Shown: piece by piece, positions 56,773 through 64,000 of the stretch
How the letters are laid out: each line of letters begins with the position of its first letter
Numbering within the stretch: position 1 is the stretch's first letter
DNA from: Conus ventricosus
Taxonomy: Eukaryota > Mollusca > Gastropoda > Neogastropoda > Conidae
Length of the DNA: 64,000 nt
Reading direction: 5' to 3'
Assembly (NCBI GenBank): GCA_018398815.1
Contig: CM031607.1
Coordinates: 92,844,826 to 92,908,825, forward strand
Notes under the pieces: generated by a model
Databases searched by the model: none
Told to the model about the DNA's origin: nothing
What the model saw: the letters and a program-made list of their open reading frames with translations, nothing else
Program-made: the position numbers and the translations under genes

Positions 56773-58290
56773 CTGACAGAGATTCCAAGTAAGATCATAT
56801 TCTGGCAGACCATAGACCCTCACAATAGGATACAATAATTTGAGAAACGTTTGAGAAATGTTCAAGTAGGTAGCGGCAGTGCTCTGTCATCAACTGGTAC
56901 TGCACACCGATTTTGCTTATTTTCCATGCACCTTTATGCTCATGTCCTTGCATGTTGTGCTTTGAATGATATGTCAAAATAAAGTTCAATCTTTCTTCTT
57001 TTGAATGAGTATTATCTTAAGTATAAATGTTTTGTGAAGAAATAAATACTGAGGAGAGAATGAGGTGTGTGATCCGCTTACTTCCGTCCCGCGTCTGGCG
57101 CTCGCGGCGATTTTCGGTCAAGTCAACTTTGACACAGTGCATTTTCTTACCAAATATTAAACGGTACGGACAACAAACATGGCTCTATGAGGTACCAAAA
57201 TAAAGGGAATTCAATGTAAAATTTTGCTAACAGAGGGGAAATTCAAATGTTTAAAAATGAAAACACGGGACGAAGTTTTTTCAACAACTCTGGCAATTTT
57301 TGCGAAATTCGGATTAAAAAACAAAACAAAACGATCACAGACACATGTTTCCTGTACCCAGAATGAAGTATAGACCGTACCCTTTCGATTGAGGTACAAG
57401 GTTAATGCATTCGTTCCCTGTCCGAGTCAATTCAGCCAATCAAAACGAGTGTCTTATGGACCAATTCATCGCCAGCACATTAAATTTTGGCTTCAAAACG
57501 AAACAAGGGCAGCGCCCACTCGAACTTCGAAGAACAAGATCTGGAGAATTTTCGCAAGGAAATCGGTAAGAATCGCTGAATATCCCACAGAAATTATGTT
57601 TTGGTGTAATACTGTCGTTCTGCATTAGTTTTTCTTTTTTTCCCTTAGATTAAGAGGTATTTGCAAAACAATCAGATGAGATGTGAATGCCTGAAGCACA
57701 AATTCTCACTTGACCGGAAGTCGAGTTTCGGTCAGTTAGTTTTACAAAGTTTATGTATACACGACATTTTTAACATAAGTAATTTTAGTCATCCGAAAGT
57801 TTGATGTTTTATCATAGTATTGCATTTTTTTTTTCACTTTCACATTCGTGGTTTAGGTCAGGAAAACAACGAAAAAGTGAACGAGCGTGTTTTGCCAAGG
57901 GATGTAACTTGCTTTAACCCGGTTGTTCGACAAACACGATCGCTTCAAGTTTCGAAGAAGAAAATGTTTTCGAACAACTATCACGATGAAAATTCCCTTA
58001 ACTGCAATTGATTGTGGACCCGTATAACACGATTTTCTTTGTTAAGCCCCGTTGGTACAAATGCAGACAAAAAGCCTCGAATCAATGTGAAGGTTCTTTT
58101 TTTTAGTAGTGCTGAGTAGGCCTGTAACCAATTTTAATTATATGAGGAATGTTCTCTCCTGATAAGGAATATTGAAAATGATGATTCTTAATGTTTACCA
58201 TATACTGTTAACGTAATGTTTCAATATTTATGTCAAGAAGAGATCCTCTGTTTATGCGCTCAAATGCATTTGTAGTCTGGTGAAAATTGT
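56773..58290. other. No gene recognised
   Basis: Short frames only; no repeat or domain identified. Confidence 0.4.
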
Positions 58291-58328
58291 GTGCGTGTGT
58301 GTGTGTGTGTGTGTGCGCGCGCGCGCGT

Positions 58329-58393
<65 letters not shown>

Positions 58394-58538
58394 CAAACAG
58401 AAACACACAGAGGCAGACACATAGAGGCAGACACCCACATGCTCAGATAAGCATGCACATAACACACACCTCTTCATGTTTTCCTGTCTGAAATCACTAT
58501 ATCCTATACGTGAAGTGCATGCAGTACTCGCGCGCGCG

Positions 58539-58612
<74 letters not shown>

Positions 58613-58615
58613 TTT
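58291..58615. repeat. Two (CG)n(CA)n microsatellites
   Basis: GT/GC then CA run at 58291-58390, CG then CA run at 58528-58611. Bases 58616-59130 carry no recognised gene. Confidence 0.95.
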
Positions 58616-59139
58616 ATTCTTGTCTGTTTTGCTTTTTCATAAACACACATGACATGTCAACAAGTCTGTGTGTGTCTGTGTTGTGGAGTGGGGGGTTAGC
58701 AACTGACTCAGTGACTGCATACATCGAAGAAAGACACCATTGTAAAGTTTATGAATGGAAATATTAACTTACTTGCATAAACACATCAGTGTAAGTTTGT
58801 GAATAGAAACATTTAAATAATTGCATAAACATTCATAATATAGGTTGCCATGGAGATGATGTGTAACTGTATTGCTATAAATATAATTACATGTACATGT
58901 GTTTATTCTGAAAAGAAATAGTACATGATCAGTCATGAAAATGTCGGAAGTGTGGAGCATACACATACGTGGACACTCATTCAGTGTTAGCAGCAATGAA
59001 TATTTTAGCTTCAAGAAATTAAATGGAAATTTACTTGCATGCACAAAAAAGGTATGTAGGCTTAGTTTGATGTATACTTAGTCAGTTGAAACACAGATGC
59101 TTAAATCAGTTTGTACACTAATACAGCTAGTGTTTTATT

Positions 59140-60560
59140 ATGCTGAAACTGTTGTTAGACTTGAAAATACTTTTTTTCTGCTGCCTTTTTGCAGATGGTC
59201 CAGTGTTCACTAGACTACGATCTGTTTCTCTTGCTCCTGGGAAGGGGCATCGACCAGCACTTCCAACCGTTGAACTGACAAATCACATGCTGATCCAGTT
59301 ACTGATTCTGAAGACTGATGGAAGAAAAAAACTTTGACGACACCGCTGCTTTTCTACTCTAACTTCTTCAATGTTGTTGGTGAGCAGGCATTTGGAGACC
59401 TGGACTTCAGCCTATTCAAGCGACGCAGTGCATCTCTTCATCATCATAGCACCATCAATATGATGAAGAGAAACAAGCCCCATCTCTGTATGGTTCATCA
59501 GCAAAAACGAGCAGGCAGAGAAAGACAGTGTTAGCAGGTGGAGGATTATTCTGGAAGAAAACCGGCAGAAAAAAAGAAGCAGCATTGGCTCGAAGAACTA
59601 ATAAGATCAATGAAATAGTGAGGCAGATGCAAGTTCACAGGGGACCATGCTGCACTGCAGCTGATGTCAACCAATTGCTGCTCGTGTATAGCACACGCAA
59701 AGATCAGGCTGCAGCACTAAGAGTTGACATTCAGTATACCACAAGGTGGTTCTTGGAAAAACAAATCTGCACTTCTGCGATTGGGGGGTACAGTCCAGGT
59801 ACTGAGTGCCAGACTCAAAGCTTTTTAGCAGACAATTCTGTGCGTGTCGCCTCCAATCCTGCTTCAGCTGCATGACCTGCTAGTGGCAGACACCCTGGAA
59901 ATTGTCGTCCTGCTGTTCCTCCTGCAGATGATTGTGTACCTCCTCCTGCTGCAGCCAACTTCCAACCTGCTACAGTTGTTGAAGTGAATCAGCCAGCATC
60001 ACATTCTCCCAATCCTCTAGATCCTGATCCTGCTCCCCCTCAAGGAAATGCCGGTCGTCATTGTGGCCGTGATCCTGCTCCACCATCCACCATCCACCCC
60101 CCCCCCCCCCAAAAAAAAAAACCGGAGACTTCAGGGTGCTGCTCAAAGCCTGTGTCCTGAATCTTCCAACAGTGCAAATGCACACGGTGAAGGACACCAG
60201 TCGTCTTTCACCACGTACCAGTTTGGCAAGTTGGGAGATTTGGGTGCCGTCCATTACGATGACGACTTCTACATTGGTGAAGTTGTTGAAGTCATCTCTC
60301 CAGAAGAGGGTAAAATCAATGTCATGGAGAAGTGCAGCATGAGGAAGACAGCATTTGCTTGGCCCAAAGTTGCAGACAAATGGAAGGTCCATAGAAACTT
60401 TGTGTTTGCCTGTGGGAAAGGCATCAGCATTGCTCCCATCACATCTTCAGGCAGAACATGGTGCGTTGAAACCATGGATTTGCTCATAAAGAATCACATG
60501 GACTTCAAAGCTCTGTTCGTAGGTAGTGCTTTATCACACCATGAAACCTGCCTTAAAGGG
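59140..60560 (+). pseudogene. Unrecognised invertebrate repeat-type protein, broken
   Basis: Plus-strand frames give a collinear protein-like signal. The first part has NKINEIVRQMQVHRGPCCTA, then ADVNQLLLVYSTRKDQAAAL, a helical region (59528-59875). A Pro-rich linker with poly-C/poly-A follows (60098-60120). The last part, 60048-60701, has LGAVHYDDDFYIGEVVEVIS and MRKTAFAWPKVADKWKVHRN. This Tudor/SH3-like module is one I have met in uncharacterised invertebrate proteins that are probably transposon-related. No transposase or RT motif is visible. Frame breaks near 59335, 59530 and 59875. Confidence 0.4.
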
Positions 60561-60960
60561 AAAAAACATCAGAAAGTGTACTGGATAGGCTTCTATTTTT
60601 CCAAGTCACCAAACATTGTACCTTCAACAGCTGAGGCAGTGACATTTCTTCTGCTTATATATATTTTTTTTTCTCAGCATAATGGCAGGAAGCTGTACTG
60701 AAATTGATTTAAGTGTACTTCAAAAGGTAAATGCAACCATAGACACTAGTGTCTTATGTAAAAAAAATCCCTATATTGGGGTCATTTTTTTCAAAATTAG
60801 TTCTTTATGACTGAAAATATCAAATTAAAAGTAACGGCCGTTCTGAAACAGGAAAATCTGGTTTCAAAAGGAGTGATGGAAGGCGCAAAATGAAGCAAAA
60901 TTTAGAATGAGAGGGGGTCAATTACCGCCAAGGACACAGACAAACAGAGTACAGGACAAG

Positions 60961-61153
60961 ACACGGGAAAATCTGGTAAATATTATCCCATAATCTGATA
61001 TGTAAGAACTGGTTTTTAATATTCTTATTATTGACCATATGAAAGGAAACACGGGAAGGAGACACGGGGAAATCTGGTAAATATTATCCCATAATCTGAT
61101 ATGTAAGAACTGGTTTTTCATATTCTTATTATTGACCATATGAAAGGAAACAC
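60961..61153. repeat. Two-copy tandem repeat (~101 bp)
   Basis: Both copies contain ATCTGGTAAATATTATCCCA and GATATGTAAGAACTGGTTTT; starts at 60961 and 61062. Confidence 0.9.
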
Positions 61154-61383
61154 ATCTCCAAATGGACAACACTTACTTTTAGGCAACTTTCTATTGATTC
61201 TTGTCTTCAAGACTTGCACATGCTTGACGCTCATGGCATTTCAGGTTATCTGACGGCCATTTTAAAACAGTAAAAACTGGTAATATTAGGCACACACACA
61301 AAAAAAAAATAATAAAAAGAGTTGTAATTCCATGTACTTATTGCATTTATCAAAATATATCACATTACCAAGTTTTGAGGCAA

Positions 61384-62295
61384 TACCAGCCGCCGTGGCG
61401 AAGTGGTTAGCGTCGCGGACTCCCGGCTGGGAGGTCGTGGGTTCGAATCCCATCAGAAGTCATGTGGGTTTTTCTGCCCCGACCGGCTCCTACCCAGAGT
61501 TGAGTTTGCTGCGGACTCAGCTGGGAAGACTGGGACCACACAGTCGAGTTTCATCCACTTAATGGATTCGTCTCTGAGAGTGTTGCTCAAATTTCCTGAC
61601 CAACACTGCAGGTGCCTGTATCTCTCGGGCCTGGTTGACGCCGGGATATATTATGAAAGGAAGCGTAGAGTACAGCCCTGTCATGTAGTCTCAGACCGAA
61701 ATGGAAATCCGTAGCATCATCTTAATCATCCTCATTCTCATCGATCCACATTAAAAAAAAAGATGTCTCAAATTCTGTGGCGCTTCATGCCCTTCTCTCA
61801 TGGTGACCTCAATTTCGATGTCCTCTCCAGGTTCCATCGGGGTCACCGGTATCGGCGAGTCCATGGGGGCTGTCGTTGGATGGACGTGGTGGCGCCCTCC
61901 GGAGGGAGAGCTCACTCGTGCCGGCTCCGCGACTAAGCAATTATTGTCGTCAGTAGGGGGCTTAGTAGGTGGTGTCCTGCGTATGTTAGATCAGAACAGG
62001 CACCACTGAACACCACCGAAGTGACTCGGCAGCAGTGCAGTGTCTCCTCCGGTGGGTTGCCTCTTAACGACTTGACACTGACTGCTCCCTGTGGATTGCG
62101 GTGCCGGGGCTGCGGCGGGACCGACCGGGCTGTAGCTGTGGACGGGGTGTCGGAATGAGCGGCGTGGGTGCACTGCCTCTGAGGTGATGCAGAGTCTAAT
62201 AGTAATATCACCATTGTTGTGAACAGATGTTAAATTAATCAATCATCAATCATCATCAGAGGTTGGGACAGCAAAAAAAAAAAAAAAAAAAAAAA
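61384..62295 (+). mobile_element. SINE-like element, second copy, with 13-bp target duplication
   Basis: Flanked by AGTTTTGAGGCAA at 61371-61383 and 62296-62308. The tRNA-like head has an A box TGGCGAAGTGG (61396-61406) and a B box GGTTCGAATCC (61440-61450), both matching pol III consensus. The body is collinear with the minus-strand copy at 3513-4374. The tail is a run of more than 20 A. Both copies have intact duplications, so the family was mobile fairly recently. The tRNA head is not a functional tRNA gene. Confidence 0.9.
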
Positions 62296-62319
62296 AGTTT
62301 TGAGGCAAATATCTTAAGT

Positions 62320-62551
62320 AGAGAATGTAAATATGCGGGTTCAAGACCACCCATGTTATTTTGCACGAAAACCCCCTTTTCACATACAAATCACGTCCAT
62401 CTCATGTCAGTTTTGGCCAAAATTAACACCTATTTTACAAAAAAATTAACACGCAAAACCGCCAAATATTGACGCAATCGTTGTTTTAAAACGGGAGGCT
62501 TACGTGCTAGATAAGATAGGGTGATCGTGAACCCGTATATTTACATTCTCT
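62320..62551. repeat. Terminal palindrome of the second Polinton
   Basis: Outer arms 62320-62352 and 62519-62551 pair over 33 bases with three mismatches; weaker pairing extends inwards by about 30 more bases (GCACGAAAACC against GCACGTAAGCC). The spacer is about 100-165 bases. Confidence 0.85.
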
Positions 62552-62601
62552 CCAGGGATATAAAAAATCTAATGGTTTAATTAGCTATACTACTTCCAAC
62601 A

Positions 62602-63342
62602 CTATTGACGCCCGCGGGACTGAGCCCTCCCTACTTTTCTAATATTATCTTCTACCTCAAGCACTATTAACAAATCAGTACAATTAACTGGCTTTCCATC
62701 TTGATTAGTTATTTTTACATCCAATGAATTTAAAGAACCCTCAATTAATTCTTTAAATTCACCGTCCCCGCCAAACTGTATAACTGATAATCGCAAACCC
62801 TGCCTTAATTGACGGAAGTGCTCGTAGAATTGTAGATGGATAGCCATTAAACAAATTAACATCTGTTTTTAACTGTTGTAAATGGACATACAAAATTGGG
62901 TTTACGAGAAAATCAGAAGGTTTATTACCTTCAAATTGATGAACATCTTCTCTTGTACTAAATCTATAAGTTCTATCACTATTGTGGAAGCCCAAGATTT
63001 TAGCCAGGCCTTTAGGGAAAGTGTACTCTCTTCTTTCTTCTTGTGGGAAATGTATAGTAATTCTGAGGCTTGCTTCGTTGATTGTTAGCAATATACTAAA
63101 TTCGCTAAGTGCTTTTTTTAAAGAACAAAAATTGTAATAACCTTCTGGTATTTTTACATGACTTGCTTGACTGCCTTGTTCGTTACTAATATTGATCCAG
63201 TTATTTGAGTCCCTTCAGATATGTTAACCCACTTAACTTTAAAACCAATTTCTTTAAGGGCAATCCTACAACTCCCGCGCCAATTTACAATTGGATACGT
63301 TAAGAACACACGCTCGTTTTGCTTGGTTATATAGATGTACAT
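62602..63342 (-). pseudogene. Penton-like candidate of the second Polinton
   Basis: ATG at 63342 (MYIYITKQNERVFLTYPIVN), stop at 62602; about 245 codons. Reads through FCSLKK-type, then YTFPKGLAKILGFHNSDRTY, FLVNPILYVHLQQLKTDV and DVKITNQDGKPVNCTDLLIV. Frame breaks near 63155, 63090 and 62830. Homologous to the gene at 17460-18170, but here it is the first gene inside the terminus. A minor capsid role is inferred from size and conservation only. Confidence 0.5.
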
Positions 63343-63379
63343 CTTTTTTATAACTATTTAAAAAACTATTTAAAAATAA

Positions 63380-64000
63380 ATGGCAGCCTTTAAATATATT
63401 GAACATGCTACTTACAATGTAGGAGCGTTTTATAACCCCAAATCTTTAGACTTTAGCAATTTAACCATTGCCGTAGATGGATCATACGGCTTCCAAGTCA
63501 GACTTGTAAATCCACTAACTAGATATTTAAATCCGCCAATAAAGAGTGACAGAGTGCCATCAGCATGGTCATCTCGCCCTATGGCTTTTTTCCAGAATCA
63601 GTTAAATTTTGCTGTTTACTGTGCAACTACTGGCTGCGGTGTTTCATATGCAAACCATTTAAACCATCCTAATCTTTTAGTAAGGTCAGTATATAACTTT
63701 CATGTTTATTACCAGTACAGACGCATACTAACTGAACTACAAGTAGTTCTCCCTAACGACAACGCGTTTTATCCTTTCAACAGCCCATGAACAATAAGGC
63801 ATATGAAAGAATTCTGCAACGATTTAACATTGATCTCTTCAACTGATTTTAACAAAAGTTTAGACCGCAATCATGGGTTAGGCCACATTGTTATTTGTGG
63901 GGCGCTAAAAGAGAATTATACTTATGACTACTGGCCTGGCAACTACCTCTTTCCACCTTAAGCACAAGTTCGATTGGGATCCATAGAACAAAAACATCCT
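63380..64000 (+). pseudogene. Conserved plus-strand protein of the second Polinton (partial)
   Basis: ATG at 63380 (MAAFKYIEHATYNVGAF), 136 open codons to a stop at 63788, then continues in another frame (NKSLDRNHGLGH) to the window edge. Contains SSRPMAFFQNQLNFAVYCAT and VYYQYRRILTELQ, matching the gene at 18190-19386. Divergent from the penton-like gene with 37 bases between starts, probably a shared promoter. Confidence 0.6.

Larger units (their letters stand above)
62320..64000. mobile_element. Second Polinton, left end (runs off the window)
   Basis: Starts AGAGAATG, 12 bases after the SINE duplication, with a terminal palindrome, then a minus-strand and a plus-strand gene homologous to 17460-18170 and 18190-19386 of the first element. 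The right end is outside the window, so neither the TIR nor the target duplication can be confirmed. Confidence 0.8.

Noticed and set aside
61390..61460. tRNA gene
   Set aside because: Good pol III boxes, but it is the head of a SINE-like element with a target duplication and A-tail; the same sequence recurs at 4300-4374.
63380..63790. Independent host gene at the window edge
   Set aside because: It is collinear with 18190-19386 in the first Polinton and follows a Polinton-type terminus and a penton-like gene.

Overview
This is eukaryotic, repeat-dominated DNA, most likely from a mollusc and probably a gastropod. The pointers are a broken minus-strand receptor gene with LDL-receptor class A repeats, leucine-rich repeats and a 7TM part (the GRL101-like layout known from pond snails), long dinucleotide microsatellites, a tRNA-headed SINE with LINE-type target duplications, RTE-, jockey- and DIRS-like retroelements and a Tc1-like transposon. 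The species is inferred; nothing here fixes it.

Layout. 0.4-2.5 kb: decayed RTE-type LINE on the minus strand. 3.2-4.6 kb: a SINE-like element (3513-4374) with a 14-bp target duplication, next to a perfect-looking palindrome. 7554-31920: a complete Polinton/Maverick (adintovirus-like) element with 5-bp flanking duplications and ~360-bp terminal inverted repeats (TIRs). Its left TIR is split by a nested LTR retrotransposon (7896-16143; 2.1-kb LTRs, tRNA-Pro primer site, gag-PR-INT-RNase H remnants). The Polinton carries, left to right: a truncated packaging ATPase (-), an unknown (-), a penton-like candidate (-), a conserved protein (+), a coiled-coil/membrane protein (-), the major capsid protein (+), a small membrane protein (+), protein-primed DNA polymerase B (+), integrase (-), several small proteins, and a right-end accessory gene (-). 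32-36 kb: unassigned DNA, compound microsatellites and a 47-bp minisatellite. 36.3-44.3 kb: the broken GRL101-like receptor, with LINE and DIRS-like debris in its intron-sized gap. 45.7-48.6 kb: a LINE 3' end split by a Tc1 element. 50.5-52.4 kb: another LINE remnant followed by a 29-bp minisatellite of about 21 copies. 53.4-58.6 kb: a dispersed repeat, a tandem segmental duplication and many microsatellites. 59.1-60.6 kb: an unrecognised, broken repeat-type protein. 61384-62295: a second SINE-like copy with a 13-bp target duplication. 62320-64000 (runs off the window): the left end of a second, related Polinton.

The most interesting signals are the termini of the two Polintons: each begins AGAGAA, ends TTCTCT and is a self-complementary palindrome (86 bp in the first, 232 bp with a long spacer in the second), although the sequences are otherwise unrelated. 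The two TIRs of the first element are almost identical, yet nearly every reading frame in it is cut by single-base indels; the two LTRs of the nested element also differ mostly by indels. This suggests that much of the apparent decay may be residual sequencing error, so the element could be younger and more intact than it looks.
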